Shown here piece after piece: positions 7,435 to 17,240 of a DNA stretch of 64,000 bases. Location: the NCBI RefSeq assembly GCF_028898945.1, contig NZ_CP118607.1:310001-374000 (forward strand), read 5' to 3'. Under the pieces are notes generated by a model that worked only from the letters and a program-made list of their open reading frames with translations, was not told the DNA's origin and did not search any database. The number at the start of each line of letters is the position of its first letter. The stretch's first letter is position 1. Made by a program: the position numbers and the translations under genes. This DNA comes from Pseudomonas sp. PSKL.D1. GTDB lineage: Bacteria > Pseudomonadota > Gammaproteobacteria > Pseudomonadales > Pseudomonadaceae.

Positions 7435-9819
7435 ATGAAAATCATCGCCACGCGAACCGCGCTTGGTTTGGCCATCGCCCTGGGTTGCGGCGCTAACGCA
7501 GTGTTTTTAACCACTCAGGCGTTCGCTGAGGCTCGTGCTTACCGCTTCAGTATCCCGGCGCAATCACTGGATTCGGCCCTGGCCGCCTTCAGTGCGGTGA
7601 CGCGGGTGCAAGTGCTGGTACCTGGCGAGTTTACCCGTGGCCTGCGCTCCCCTGGCGTCAGCGGTAGTTATCCACAGGAGCAGGCCTTGGCACGGCTGCT
7701 CAGCGGCACCGGGCTGAGCGCCACCTACATTGATGGTGACAGCGTGACGCTGGAACGCGCCCGCAGTGCAGACGACACATCGCTGCAACTGGGTGCCACG
7801 CGGGTCGACAGTAAATCGTTGGGCGCAACCACCGAGGGTAGTGGTTCCTACACCACTGGCGCGCTGACCATTGGCAAAGGCGAGCAGAAGCTCAAAGACA
7901 TCCCCCAGTCAGTCTCGGTAGTAACCCGCCAGCGGCTGGACGACCAGAACATGAACAGCCTGCAGGACGCCATGCGCCAGGTGACTGGGACTACCATCAA
8001 GGCCTACAACTCCGGCTCCAACCTTAACGATGTGTACATGCGCGGCTTCCTGGTCGACCAAGTGCAGGTCGATGGCGTATCCCAACGTACTGGCCAAGGC
8101 GACATGGCCACCAGTTTTGACTTGGCAATGTTCGACCGGGTTGAAGTGCTGCGGGGGCCTTCTGGCCTTTATCAAGGGGCAGGCGAGCCGGGCGGCACTA
8201 TCAATCTCGTTCGCAAGCGTGCGCTTGGGCAGTTTGCACTCGCAGGGGAGCTGTCTGCCGGGAGCTACGACCGCTATCACTCCACGGTCGATGTCACCGG
8301 GCCGCTGAACGATGAGGGCACCTTGCGGGGGCGCTTTGTAACTGCCTACGAAAACAACCAGTCGTTCGTCGATTACGCACAGAACGAGCGGCCCATGATC
8401 TACGGGCGGCTTGAGTACGACATCACGCCCGCTACCACCCTTTCCCTGGGCGGTGCCTACCAACGTAACAACTCCACCCCGGCGTTCGGCCTGCCGGCAT
8501 ACGCCGACGGCAAGCTGCTTGATGTTAGCCGCTCGACCTTTGTCGACGCCAAATGGAACGAACTGGACGAGCGCCTATGGGAAAGCTTCTTCGAAGTCGA
8601 CCACGCCCTGGAGGACGGTGGCCAGTTCAAGACCTCGCTGACCTACCGCGATGCTGAAACGCCAACCCGCAACTTCACCTGGAGCGATGACGCGGTCAAC
8701 CCGCAAACGGGTGACAGTTGGGCAGTGGCATACGCCTATTACACGCACATCAAGAGCCTTGGGCTGGACAGCTTTGTCACGTTCCCGGCACAAGCGTTCG
8801 GGCGAGAACACGAGTTCACCGTAGGTGCGGAGTATCAGCACCTGGACAAGGACTTCACCTACGGCGGTGGTGAGTACTTCCCCATCAATGTGTTCGACCC
8901 GGGCAGCATCGACATCCCCAAGCGTGACTATGAGATGGTCAACGGCAACTGGTCGAAGTCCAACCAGTACGGCCTGTATGCGCGGGCGAAGATCAGTGCG
9001 ACAGACTGGCTGGATGTGATCGTCGGCAGCCGGGTGAGCTGGTTCGACAGTGAAGCGCGTAACGAAAACCCGTTCTTCAACAACTTCACCCGTACCGACA
9101 CCAATATTGACCGCAAGGTGATCCCGTACGCGGCGCTTGTGGCCAAGCTCACGCCCGAGTTGTCGGCCTATGCCAGCTATACCAGCATCTTCAAGCCACA
9201 GACCGAGGTGGATGCCGATGGTCAGCCGCTCGACCCGCGCAAAGGCAAGCAATATGAACTGGGTTTGAAACGCGAGTTTCTGGATGGCCGCCTCAATGGC
9301 AGCGTGGCGCTGTTTCGCATCTACGATGAAAACCGCGCACAGTCGGTCAGCCAGACGGCGTTCTACGAGGCCCAGGCCAAAGTGCGCAGCCAGGGGTGGG
9401 AAACCGAGCTTTCCGGCAACCTGACCGACAACTGGAGCATCAGCACGGGTTATGCCTTTACGATGCTCAAGTCGATGAGCGACGAAAACTACCAAGGCAT
9501 CAGCATCACGCCCAAGCACAACTTCAACTTGTGGACACGCTACCAGTTCAGCGATGGGCCGCTGGCCGGGTTCAGCGTGGGTGGCGGGGTGCGCGTAGTC
9601 AGCGAAACGTACTACAAGCGCGATGTGGACTTTGTGCAGGGTGGCTATGCCGTGGCCACCGCGCAGGTCGGCTACCGCTTCAACAAGCACCTGAGCAGCA
9701 CGCTGACGGCCAACAACCTGTTCGACCGCAAATATTACGAGCGTGTGGACAGCGCCTGGGGCTCGAACTTCTATGGCGAGCCGCGCAACCTGACGTTGAC
9801 GCTGCGCGCGGCATACTGA
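7435..9819 (+). CDS. TonB-dependent siderophore receptor with N-terminal signalling domain
   Basis: The product is 794 residues from the ATG at 7435, preceded by GGGGGAG; an upstream ATG at 7414 is less likely because the signal peptide starts at 7435 (MKIIATRTALGLAIALG). An STN signalling domain spans about residues 40-110 (YRFSIPAQSLDSALAAFSAV). It is followed by the plug (KDIPQSVSVVTRQRLDDQNM, GEPGGTINLVRKR) and a 22-strand-type barrel ending in an aromatic residue (LTLRAAY). This is the FpvA/FoxA-like transducer class that imports a ferric siderophore and signals through the FecR/FecI pair upstream. The 130-base gap before it may hold its own promoter; no clear ECF promoter could be assigned. 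The ligand is unknown; xenosiderophore use is plausible. Confidence 0.92.
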   Translation: MKIIATRTALGLAIALGCGANAVFLTTQAFAEARAYRFSIPAQSLDSALAAFSAVTRVQVLVPGEFTRGLRSPGVSGSYPQEQALARLLSGTGLSATYIDGDSVTLERARSADDTSLQLGATRVDSKSLGATTEGSGSYTTGALTIGKGEQKLKDIPQSVSVVTRQRLDDQNMNSLQDAMRQVTGTTIKAYNSGSNLNDVYMRGFLVDQVQVDGVSQRTGQGDMATSFDLAMFDRVEVLRGPSGLYQGAGEPGGTINLVRKRALGQFALAGELSAGSYDRYHSTVDVTGPLNDEGTLRGRFVTAYENNQSFVDYAQNERPMIYGRLEYDITPATTLSLGGAYQRNNSTPAFGLPAYADGKLLDVSRSTFVDAKWNELDERLWESFFEVDHALEDGGQFKTSLTYRDAETPTRNFTWSDDAVNPQTGDSWAVAYAYYTHIKSLGLDSFVTFPAQAFGREHEFTVGAEYQHLDKDFTYGGGEYFPINVFDPGSIDIPKRDYEMVNGNWSKSNQYGLYARAKISATDWLDVIVGSRVSWFDSEARNENPFFNNFTRTDTNIDRKVIPYAALVAKLTPELSAYASYTSIFKPQTEVDADGQPLDPRKGKQYELGLKREFLDGRLNGSVALFRIYDENRAQSVSQTAFYEAQAKVRSQGWETELSGNLTDNWSISTGYAFTMLKSMSDENYQGISITPKHNFNLWTRYQFSDGPLAGFSVGGGVRVVSETYYKRDVDFVQGGYAVATAQVGYRFNKHLSSTLTANNLFDRKYYERVDSAWGSNFYGEPRNLTLTLRAAY

Positions 9820-9829
9820 TTGACGCAAT

Positions 9830-9920
9830 CCTTGTAGGAGCGGATTCATCCGCGAAACAGACCACGCGGTGGACGGCACCGGCTTCGCCGGTGTTCGCGG
9901 ATAAATCCGCTCCTACAAGG
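9830..9920. repeat. Inverted REP pair
   Basis: CCTTGTAGGAGCGGATTCAT at the left end is mirrored by ATAAATCCGCTCCTACAAGG ending at 9920, with one mismatch in the arm, and an inner GGCACCGGCTTCGCCGGTG hairpin. It lies between the convergent receptor and symporter genes and probably acts as a bidirectional transcript end. Confidence 0.8.
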
Positions 9921-9933
9921 GATGGAGTAACGT

Positions 9934-11325
9934 TTAGGTATGGCTTAGCTCGGCATGCTGATCACCCGCCAGCACATCCTTGTCGGTTTCTTTCAACAAC
10001 TGGCTGGTCACCACGCCCGCGGTCATCGAACCGTTCACATTCAGCGCCGTACGGCCCATGTCGATCAGCGGTTCCACCGAAATCAGCAAGGCCACCAGCT
10101 CTACCGGCAAGCCCATGGCCGGCAGCACGATCAGTGCTGCGAAAGTTGCACCACCGCCAACGCCGGCCACACCTGCCGAACTCAGGGTAACAATAGCGAC
10201 CAGGGTCGCGATCCACAGCGGGTCGAAGGTATCAATGCCCACGGCCGGCGCTACCATCACGGCCAGCATCGCCGGGTACAGGCCCGCGCAACCGTTTTGG
10301 CCAATGGTCGCCCCGAACGAAGCGCTGAAGCTGGCAATGGACTGCGGCACGCCCAGGCGGCGGGTTTGCGCCTCGATGTTCAGCGGGATGCTGGCAGCGC
10401 TTGAGCGGCTGGTGAAGGCAAAGGTCAGCACCGGCCATACCTTGCGGAAGAAGCGCAGCGGGCTGACGCCGGTGGCGGCGAGGATGATGCCGTGCACCAC
10501 GAACATCAGGCCCAGGCCGATATACGACACCACCACGAAACTGCCCAGCTTGAGGATGTCGTCCAGGTTGGAACTGGCCACTACCTTGGTCATCAGTGCC
10601 AGCACGCCGTAGGGGGTGAGCTTCATTACCAGGCGCACCAGGCGCATGACCCAGGCCTGCAAAGTGTCGATGGCCGACAGGGCGCTGCGGCCTTTTTCGG
10701 CATCGTCCTTGATCAGTTGCAATGCAGCCAGGCCAACGAACACGGCAAAAATAACCACGCTGATGATCGAAGTCGGCTTGGCCCGCGCCAAGTCACCCAC
10801 CGGGTTGCTGGGGATGAACGACAGCAACAGCTGCGGGATATTGAGGTCGGCAACCTTTCCGGCATAGTCGCTGTGGATGGCCTGCATGCGGGCGCTTTCC
10901 TGGGCGCCGGCCACCAAACCTTCGGCGCTGAGGCCGAACAAATTGGTCAGGGCGATGCCGATCAGCGCGGCGATGGCCGTGGTCAGCAGCAGGGTGCCGA
11001 TGCTGAGCACACTGATGCGCCCGAGCGAGGACGCGTTGTGCAGGCGCGCCACGGCGCTGAGGATCGATGCGAAGATCAGCGGCATGACGATCATCTGCAG
11101 CAGGCCAACGTAGCCGTTGCCGACCAGGTCGAGCCAGCCGATGGTGGCTTTCAGCACGGGGTGGCCGGCGCCATAGATCGTGTGCAGTACCAAGCCGAAC
11201 AGGACGCCCAGCACCAGGCCGAGCAGCACTTTTTTGGCCAGGGTCCAGTCGGTACGGCGGGTTTGCGCCAGGCCCAGCAGCAGGGCCAGGAACGCCAACA
11301 AGTTAAGGGACAGCGGCAGGTTCAT
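9934..11325 (-). CDS. tcyP: Dicarboxylate/amino-acid:cation symporter, L-cystine type
   Basis: The product is 463 residues from the ATG at 11325, which has a CCTGGAG ribosome site; an in-frame ATG at 11355 is less likely. It is strongly hydrophobic with about eight to nine helices. It carries glutamate-transporter-family (DAACS) signatures: a serine-rich re-entrant loop ([12 protein letters not shown]), [11 protein letters not shown] and the substrate-binding [10 protein letters not shown] followed by [11 protein letters not shown]. The overall pattern is closest to the YdjN/TcyP cystine-uptake branch, although substrate in this family is hard to predict. It sits alone between REP repeats and a divergent phosphatase gene. 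Confidence 0.8.
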   Translation of the reverse strand: MNLPLSLNLLAFLALLLGLAQTRRTDWTLAKKVLLGLVLGVLFGLVLHTIYGAGHPVLKATIGWLDLVGNGYVGLLQMIVMPLIFASILSAVARLHNASSLGRISVLSIGTLLLTTAIAALIGIALTNLFGLSAEGLVAGAQESARMQAIHSDYAGKVADLNIPQLLLSFIPSNPVGDLARAKPTSIISVVIFAVFVGLAALQLIKDDAEKGRSALSAIDTLQAWVMRLVRLVMKLTPYGVLALMTKVVASSNLDDILKLGSFVVVSYIGLGLMFVVHGIILAATGVSPLRFFRKVWPVLTFAFTSRSSAASIPLNIEAQTRRLGVPQSIASFSASFGATIGQNGCAGLYPAMLAVMVAPAVGIDTFDPLWIATLVAIVTLSSAGVAGVGGGATFAALIVLPAMGLPVELVALLISVEPLIDMGRTALNVNGSMTAGVVTSQLLKETDKDVLAGDQHAELSHT

Positions 11326-11566
11326 TGAAGCTCCAGGAAAAAGCAGTAGAGGCATCGCCTCTGTGAGCGATTGCGAACGGAAATGCTAACAGCCTGAAAA
11401 CAAACGAATTTATACCCAAAAGGCATTTGCATAGTCGTTTATGGAATAACGAACTGTCGGAAATAGCAATGAACACGGCGTTTAAACACGCGCAAAGGTC
11501 GTTGCCAGAGGCTGCCTTGAGGGGTTGATGGTCTAGCTTCTGACGACCTTTTCAGGAGATCCGCAC

Positions 11567-12622
11567 ATGAAGTTCGCTCCGAAAATGCTCGCCGCCGGGC
11601 TGTCGCTGCTGTTCAGTGTCGAAACCTTTGCCACCGAGCTCAAGCACTGGCCGCCTGAAGCCGCCCGGCAACTGGATGCCATGATTGCCGCCAATGCCCA
11701 CAAAGGTAACTACGCGGTGTTCGACATGGACAACACCAGTTACCGCTTTGACCTTGAAGAAGCCTTGCTGCCCTTCATGGAGAACAAAGGGCTGCTTACC
11801 CGTGACAAGCTGGACCCCTCACTGAAGCTGATCCCGTTCAAGGACACCGCTGACCACAAGGAAAGCCTGTTCAGTTATTACTACCGCCTGTGCGAACTGG
11901 ACGACATGGTGTGCTACCCGTGGGTAGCCCAGGTGTTCTCGGGCTTTACCCTCAAGGAGCTCAAAGCACAGGTCGACGAGATGATGGCGTCGCACAAGCT
12001 GATCTCAAGCACGTACTACGAAGGGGATCAGGTCAAATCCATCGAAGTTCAGCCCCCCAAGGTTTTCACCGGCCAGGCCGAGCTTTACAACAAGCTGATG
12101 GAAAACGGCATCGAGGTGTACGTGATTTCAGCGGCTTCCGAAGAACTGGTGCGCATGGTCGCCTCGGACCCGAAGTACGGCTACAACGTAAAGCCTGAAA
12201 ACGTGATCGGCGTGAGCCTGCTGCTCAAGGACCGCAGCAGCGGGCAGTTGACCACCGCACGCAAACAGATCAGTGCAGGGCATTACGTTGCCAGCGCCAA
12301 CGAGGGCATGGAGCTGACGCCTTACCTGTGGACCCCGGCCACCTGGATGGCGGGCAAGCAGGCGGCGATCCTTACCTACATTGATGAATGGAAAAAGCCC
12401 GTGCTGGTGGGCGGTGATACCCCGACCAGTGATGGCTACATGCAATTCCACGGTGTGGATGTGGGCAAGGGCGGCATCCACCTGTGGATAAACCGCAAGG
12501 CCAAGTACATGGATCAGCTGAACGGCATGATTGCCAAGAATGCGGCGGCGCAGGCCAAGGAAGGGTTGCCGGTGACAGCGGACAAGAATTGGGTGATTGT
12601 GACGCCGGAGCAGATTCAGTAG
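11567..12622 (+). CDS. pchP: Phosphorylcholine phosphatase (HAD superfamily)
   Basis: The 351-residue product has a short signal peptide (MKFAPKMLAAGLSLLFSVET-type) and HAD motif I FDMDNTSYRFD near residue 50, where the first Asp would be the nucleophile. Motif II (VISAASEELVRMV) lies near residue 185 and motif III/IV GGDTPTSDGYM near 285. Size and motifs match Pseudomonas PchP, a periplasmic enzyme that releases choline and phosphate from phosphorylcholine during growth on phosphatidylcholine products. It has a strong AGGAG ribosome site and about 240 bases of upstream control region shared with the divergent symporter gene. Confidence 0.85.
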   Translation: MKFAPKMLAAGLSLLFSVETFATELKHWPPEAARQLDAMIAANAHKGNYAVFDMDNTSYRFDLEEALLPFMENKGLLTRDKLDPSLKLIPFKDTADHKESLFSYYYRLCELDDMVCYPWVAQVFSGFTLKELKAQVDEMMASHKLISSTYYEGDQVKSIEVQPPKVFTGQAELYNKLMENGIEVYVISAASEELVRMVASDPKYGYNVKPENVIGVSLLLKDRSSGQLTTARKQISAGHYVASANEGMELTPYLWTPATWMAGKQAAILTYIDEWKKPVLVGGDTPTSDGYMQFHGVDVGKGGIHLWINRKAKYMDQLNGMIAKNAAAQAKEGLPVTADKNWVIVTPEQIQ

Positions 12623-12634
12623 TTGTGCGGGCCT

Positions 12635-12698
12635 CATCGCGGATAAATCCGCTCCTACAGGTACAACACCGCCTGTAGGAGCGGATTTATCCGCGATG
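12635..12698. repeat. Inverted REP pair (27-bp perfect arms)
   Basis: CATCGCGGATAAATCCGCTC and the following CTACAGG (12635-12661) are exactly reverse-complemented at 12672-12698, with a 10-base loop. It sits between convergent pchP and ilvD, next to the ilvD terminator. Confidence 0.85.
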
Positions 12699-12714
12699 GC
12701 GCCGTTACAGGCAT

Positions 12715-12740
12715 AAAAAACCGGCGCACCTGGCGCCGGT
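12715..12740 (-). terminator. Rho-independent terminator of ilvD
   Basis: On the minus strand, CCGGCGC-loop-GCGCCGG is followed by a run of six T. It begins about 20 bases after the ilvD stop. Confidence 0.85.
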
Positions 12741-12761
12741 CTTCATTGCTGCGAAAGAGCC

Positions 12762-14603
12762 TTACAGCCCTTCCAGCATCGCCTTGTTACGCACAGCACC
12801 TTTGTCGGCACTGGTCGCCAGCAGCGCGTAAGCCTTCAGGGCAGTGGTCACCTTGCGAGGGCGAACTTCCGCCGGCTTCCAGCCTTTCTGGTCCTGCTCG
12901 ACGCGGCGTGCAGCCAGCTCTTCATCGCTGACCAGCAGGTTGATCGAACGGTTGGGGATGTCGATCAACACCTTGTCACCGTCGCGCACCAGGCCAATGG
13001 CGCCGCCAGCAGCCGCTTCCGGCGAGGCGTGGCCGATAGACAGGCCCGAAGTGCCGCCCGAGAAGCGGCCATCGGTGAGCAGTGCGCACGCTTTGCCAAG
13101 GCCTTTGGACTTCAAGTACGACGTCGGGTAGAGCATTTCCTGCATGCCCGGGCCGCCTTTCGGGCCTTCGTAGCGGATGATCACGATGTCGCCAGCCTTC
13201 ACTTCGTCGGCGAGGATGCCGCGCACGGCGCTGTCCTGGCTCTCGAAGATCTTGGCGCTGCCTTCGAACACGTGGATCGACTCATCGACACCAGCGGTTT
13301 TCACCACGCAGCCATCAAGGGCGATGTTGCCGTACAGCACGGCCAGCCCGCCTTCTTGCGAGTAGGCGTGCTCGAAGCTGCGGATGCAGCCGTTTTCACG
13401 GTCGTCGTCCAGGGTTTCCCAGCGCGTCGACTGGCTGAAGGCCGTTTGGGTCGGTATGCCGGCCGGGCCTGCCTTGAAGAAGGTGTGCACGGCTTCGTCA
13501 TCGGTCTGGGTGATGTCCCACTTGGCGATGGCTTCTTCCATGCTGCGGCTGTGCACGGTCGGCAGGTCGGTATGCAGCAGGCCGCCACGGGCCAGCGAGC
13601 CGAGGATGCTGAAGATGCCGCCAGCGCGGTGGACGTCTTCCATGTGGTACTTCTGGATGTTCGGCGCCACTTTGCACAGCTGCGGTACTTTGCGTGACAG
13701 GCGGTCGATGTCACGCAGGTCGAATGCCACTTCACCTTCCTGAGCTGCTGCCAGCAGGTGCAGGATGGTGTTGGTCGAACCGCCCATGGCGATGTCGAGC
13801 ATCATGGCGTTTTCGAATGCCTTGAAGTTGGCGATGCTGCGCGGCAATACCGACTCGTCGTTTTCGCCGTAGTAACGCTTGCACAGCTCGACAATGGTAC
13901 GGCCAGCGGTCAGGAACAGCTGTTCGCGGTCGGCGTGAGTGGCCAGGGTCGAACCGTTGCCTGGCAGGGCAAGGCCCAGGGCTTCGGTCAGGCAGTTCAT
14001 CGAGTTGGCGGTGAACATGCCGGAGCACGAACCGCAGGTCGGGCAAGCGCTGCGCTCGTACTCGGCGACTTTTTCGTCGCTGGCAGTGGAGTCGGCGGCG
14101 ATGACCATGGCATCGACCAGGTCCAGGCCGTGGCTGGCCAGCTTGGTCTTGCCGGCTTCCATCGGGCCACCGGAAACGAAGATCACCGGAATGTTCAGGC
14201 GCAGGGCCGCCATCAGCATGCCGGGGGTGATCTTGTCGCAGTTGGAAATGCACACGATGGCGTCGGCGCAGTGGGCATTGACCATGTATTCCACGGCGTC
14301 GGCGATGATCTCGCGGCTCGGCAGGGAGTACAGCATGCCGTCATGGCCCATGGCGATGCCGTCGTCGACCGCGATGGTGTTGAACTCTTTTGCCACGCCA
14401 CCGGCGCGTTCGATTTCGCGGGCAACCAGTTGGCCCAGGTCCTTCAGGTGCACGTGGCCCGGGACGAACTGGGTGAACGAGTTGGCGATAGCGATGATCG
14501 GCTTCTTGAAATCTTCGTCCTTCATGCCGGTGGCGCGCCACAGGGCACGGGCGCCGGCCATGTTGCGGCCTTGGGTCGAAGTCTTGGAACGATAATCAGG
14601 CAT
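12762..14603 (-). CDS. ilvD: Dihydroxy-acid dehydratase
   Basis: The 613-residue enzyme converts dihydroxy-isovalerate or dihydroxy-methylvalerate to the keto acids in valine, leucine and isoleucine synthesis. Iron-sulfur ligands are visible in [16 protein letters not shown] and [19 protein letters not shown], followed by [10 protein letters not shown]. The C-terminus has [20 protein letters not shown]. Length fits the long (E. coli-type) IlvD family. It has a good AGGAG before the ATG, is monocistronic, and ends at a strong terminator. Confidence 0.97.
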   Translation of the reverse strand: MPDYRSKTSTQGRNMAGARALWRATGMKDEDFKKPIIAIANSFTQFVPGHVHLKDLGQLVAREIERAGGVAKEFNTIAVDDGIAMGHDGMLYSLPSREIIADAVEYMVNAHCADAIVCISNCDKITPGMLMAALRLNIPVIFVSGGPMEAGKTKLASHGLDLVDAMVIAADSTASDEKVAEYERSACPTCGSCSGMFTANSMNCLTEALGLALPGNGSTLATHADREQLFLTAGRTIVELCKRYYGENDESVLPRSIANFKAFENAMMLDIAMGGSTNTILHLLAAAQEGEVAFDLRDIDRLSRKVPQLCKVAPNIQKYHMEDVHRAGGIFSILGSLARGGLLHTDLPTVHSRSMEEAIAKWDITQTDDEAVHTFFKAGPAGIPTQTAFSQSTRWETLDDDRENGCIRSFEHAYSQEGGLAVLYGNIALDGCVVKTAGVDESIHVFEGSAKIFESQDSAVRGILADEVKAGDIVIIRYEGPKGGPGMQEMLYPTSYLKSKGLGKACALLTDGRFSGGTSGLSIGHASPEAAAGGAIGLVRDGDKVLIDIPNRSINLLVSDEELAARRVEQDQKGWKPAEVRPRKVTTALKAYALLATSADKGAVRNKAMLEGL

Positions 14604-15206
14604 GAAACACTCCTGGCGGCTAAATCAGGTCACTAAAAGGGGAGTGAGCTTCTCTTGTCCTTTGTGCCGCAGGCCGGTTGCCACTGGCACGGATGAGGCC
14701 GAAACCGCGCGGGATCGCCGCGTGCTCGACCAGAGCTCATAAACCCGCCGGGGGATGACTGGCGATGAATAGGCCGATTCTACACCGCTGGCGCGTCGAG
14801 GGAATGCGGATGTGGGTGACTGAAAGGGGGATTGCGACAGGAAAGAGCTGCCGGGCCCCTCTTTTTAGCAGATATCAGCGCTTTGCCCTCAACTGGCAGG
14901 TATTGCCGGTCGCCACCTTGCGCTCTATGACGTGGGGCAGGCGCGGTAGAAAATTTACTTTCGACGTAGGCTAATACTGAAGATGCCCTAAGTGCGCCAT
15001 TTTCGGATGACGTTGGTGTTTGGCCTTACTACTATCCCTGCGCCGCATGTGCGGCTCCACGAGACACGACTTCAATGGACCTTCCCAGTTTCAGTTCATC
15101 GCGAACCTGCAAATTGGCACTGAGCGCGCTGTCGCCAGGGCTTCCGAAGACTTGAGTCCGTGTGGCTGAGGTTTGCGGGTGCCCGTGTCGGCGCCTGGAG
15201 AACCTT
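14604..15206. other. Intergenic region: ilvD promoter side and MgtE-like gene leader
   Basis: This 603-base gap separates divergent genes. Open frames in it (for example 14765-14974) are short, lack family features and are not believed. The half nearest the MgtE-like gene holds a likely -10 (TAATAC at about 14973), which would give a leader of roughly 225 bases. The leader can form at least one hairpin (CCGCATGTGCGG at about 15042-15053) and could be a regulatory leader, but I could not match it to a riboswitch class I know. Confidence 0.35.
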
Positions 15207-15881
15207 ATGCAACACATCCATGCAAGCTGCATCCACTGCAAGGCCGCCTATCCGGTCCCAGCCACGGGCGAGGCCATCGAACAGCTACGCCAGGAAGCCA
15301 CCGAAGATTTCCACAAAGGTGCATCGATCACCAACCACGTCGGCAATCTCAGGGATGCCACGGTCAGCCTGCTATATCGCAAGCGCGTGTTGTGGTTGGT
15401 CCTGCTAGTGTTTGGCAACCTGTTTTCCGGGGCAGGTATCGCTGCTTTCGAAGATACCATCGCCGCACATATCGTGCTGGTGTTCTTCCTGCCGCTGCTG
15501 GTGGACAGTGGTGGTAACGCTGGCGCGCAGTCTGCAACCCTGATGGTACGCGGCCTGGCCACGGGGGAAGTGGTCATGGGCGACTGGTTGCGCCTGTTGG
15601 CGCGAGAATGCGCTGTCGCATTGGCACTGGGCGGCACCATGGCGGTAGCCGTTGCGTCGCTGGGAGTTTTGCGCGGCGGGGCGGATATTGCTCTGATCGT
15701 GGCCAGCAGCATGCTGGTGATCGTCTTGCTGGGTAGCCTGATCGGCATGAGCTTGCCGTTCATGTTTACCAAGTTGAGACTTGACCCAGCGACGGCAAGC
15801 GGCCCGCTGGTCACCTCAATTGCCGATGCGGCGGGCGTCCTGGTGTACTTCGGGATAGCTTCCTACGTATTGGGCTTGTGA
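15207..15881 (+). CDS. Stand-alone MgtE-type transmembrane domain protein (putative divalent cation transporter)
   Basis: The product is 224 residues from the ATG at 15207, which has GGAG 7 bases ahead. About residues 28-224 match the membrane domain of MgtE Mg2+ channels: EATEDFHKGASI, then FSGAGIAAFEDT, FFLPLLVDSGGNAGAQSATL (the selectivity region) and a final helix ending at YVLGL. Five helices are expected. The N-terminal regulatory N and CBS domains of full MgtE (~450 residues) are absent and replaced by about 25 residues with a CIHC metal-ligand-like pair. It may therefore be a constitutive or differently gated cation transporter. The long leader hints at RNA-level control. It ends at a bidirectional terminator shared with rlmI. 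Confidence 0.8.
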   Translation: MQHIHASCIHCKAAYPVPATGEAIEQLRQEATEDFHKGASITNHVGNLRDATVSLLYRKRVLWLVLLVFGNLFSGAGIAAFEDTIAAHIVLVFFLPLLVDSGGNAGAQSATLMVRGLATGEVVMGDWLRLLARECAVALALGGTMAVAVASLGVLRGGADIALIVASSMLVIVLLGSLIGMSLPFMFTKLRLDPATASGPLVTSIADAAGVLVYFGIASYVLGL

Positions 15882-15914
15882 AAAACAGGGGGCCGTCAAG
15901 CGGCCCCCTGTTTT
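15882..15914. terminator. Bidirectional Rho-independent terminator
   Basis: AAAACAGGGGGCCG-TCAAG-CGGCCCCCTGTTTT forms a perfect 14-bp stem with A/T runs on both sides, between the converging MgtE-like gene and rlmI. Confidence 0.92.
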
Positions 15915-15919
15915 CAGCG

Positions 15920-17116
15920 TTAGCTGTTTGGCAGCAACCGGCAGGTGATGCTCTTGATGTAACGCGTCTCGGCAATAGCCGGGTGTACCGGGTGATCCGG
16001 ACCCTGGCCGCCGCGTTCAAGCAGTTGCAGGTTGCGGTCCAGGTGGCGGGCGCTGGTCAGCAGGATGTTGTTCAGGTCATCTTCCGGCAGGTGCATCGAG
16101 CACGAAGCGCTCACCAGAATGCCGTCCTTGGTCAGCATGCGCATGCACTGTTCGTTGAGGCGGCGGTAGGCCGCTTCGCCGTTTTTCAGGTCTTTTTTGC
16201 GCTTGATGAAGGCGGGTGGGTCGGCAATGATCACGTCGAAGCGCTCTTCGGCGGCTTTGAGCTCACGCAGCGCCTCAAACACGTCACCTTCGATGCAGGT
16301 CAGTTTCTCACTGATGCCGTTGAGCGCCGCGTTGCGTTCAACGCCATCCAGGGCAAAGCCCGAAGCATCCACGCAGAACACTTCACTGGCGCCGAATGCG
16401 CCAGCCTGCACGCCCCAGCCGCCGATGTAGCTGAACAGGTCGAGCACGCGCTTGCCTTTTGCATAAGGGGCCAGGCGCGCACGGTTCATGCGGTGGTCAT
16501 AGAACCAGCCGGTTTTCTGGCCTTCGCGGACAGGGGCCTCGAATTTGACGCCGTTTTCTTCCAGCGGCACCCAATCCGGTACTTCGCCGTAAACGGTTTC
16601 GACGTAACGCTGCAGGCCTTCGGCATCGCGGGCGGACGAATCGTTCTTGAACAGGATGCCGCTTGGCTTGAGTACCTGAATCAGTGCTGCGATCACGTCG
16701 TCCTTGTGCTGTTCCATGGTGGCCGAGGCCAGTTGCACAACGAGGATATCGAAGAATCGGTCAACCACCAGGCCAGGCAGCAGGTCGGAATCACCGTACA
16801 CCAGGCGGTAGCAAGGCTTGTCGAACAGGCGCTCGCGCAGGGACAGCGCTACGTTCAGGCGGTGCACCAGCAGCGACTTGTCCAGTGGCAGCTTGGCGTC
16901 GCGCGACAGCAGCCGGGCGCAGATCAGGTTGTTCGGGCTCAGTGCCACCACGCCCAGTGGCTTGCCGTTGGCAGCCTCGAGAATAGCCTGTTGGCCGGCC
17001 TGCAAGCCCTGCAGCGGGGTCGCGGCGACGTCGACTTCGTTGCTGTAGACCCACAGGTGGCCGGCGCGCAGGCGGCGGTCGGCATTGGCTTTAAGGCGAA
17101 GGCTGGGCAGGGACAT
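15920..17116 (-). CDS. rlmI: 23S rRNA (cytosine-5)-methyltransferase, RlmI family
   Basis: The product is 398 residues from the ATG at 17116; the longer open frame upstream is antisense to the HDOD gene and is rejected. An N-terminal PUA-like domain (LKANADRRLRAGHLWVYSNE) is followed by an SAM-dependent Rossmann domain with VLDLFSYIGGWGVQAG near residue 225. The catalytic IIADPPAFIKRKKD is near 300 and VSASCSMHL near 350. This is the RlmI/YccW group that methylates C1962 of 23S rRNA. It is single and terminated just downstream. Confidence 0.9.
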   Translation of the reverse strand: MSLPSLRLKANADRRLRAGHLWVYSNEVDVAATPLQGLQAGQQAILEAANGKPLGVVALSPNNLICARLLSRDAKLPLDKSLLVHRLNVALSLRERLFDKPCYRLVYGDSDLLPGLVVDRFFDILVVQLASATMEQHKDDVIAALIQVLKPSGILFKNDSSARDAEGLQRYVETVYGEVPDWVPLEENGVKFEAPVREGQKTGWFYDHRMNRARLAPYAKGKRVLDLFSYIGGWGVQAGAFGASEVFCVDASGFALDGVERNAALNGISEKLTCIEGDVFEALRELKAAEERFDVIIADPPAFIKRKKDLKNGEAAYRRLNEQCMRMLTKDGILVSASCSMHLPEDDLNNILLTSARHLDRNLQLLERGGQGPDHPVHPAIAETRYIKSITCRLLPNS

Positions 17117-17240
17117 GACGTCGCTCCGGGAAAAAAGAGCGGGAGTATAACCTGTTGGCCCGCAATTCGGTTCGGGCTGCGACAAAGCGCTGGCGCAGGC
17201 AACTGGGTTAGAATCCCCCGTCCTTAACGAGTAAGTACGC

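Noticed and set aside
8575..9879. 434-codon minus-strand frame
   Set aside because: Antisense to the TonB-dependent receptor, without recognisable domains.
14765..14974. 69-codon plus-strand frame in the ilvD-mgtE gap
   Set aside because: No ribosome site or family match, biased towards chance high-GC open frames.
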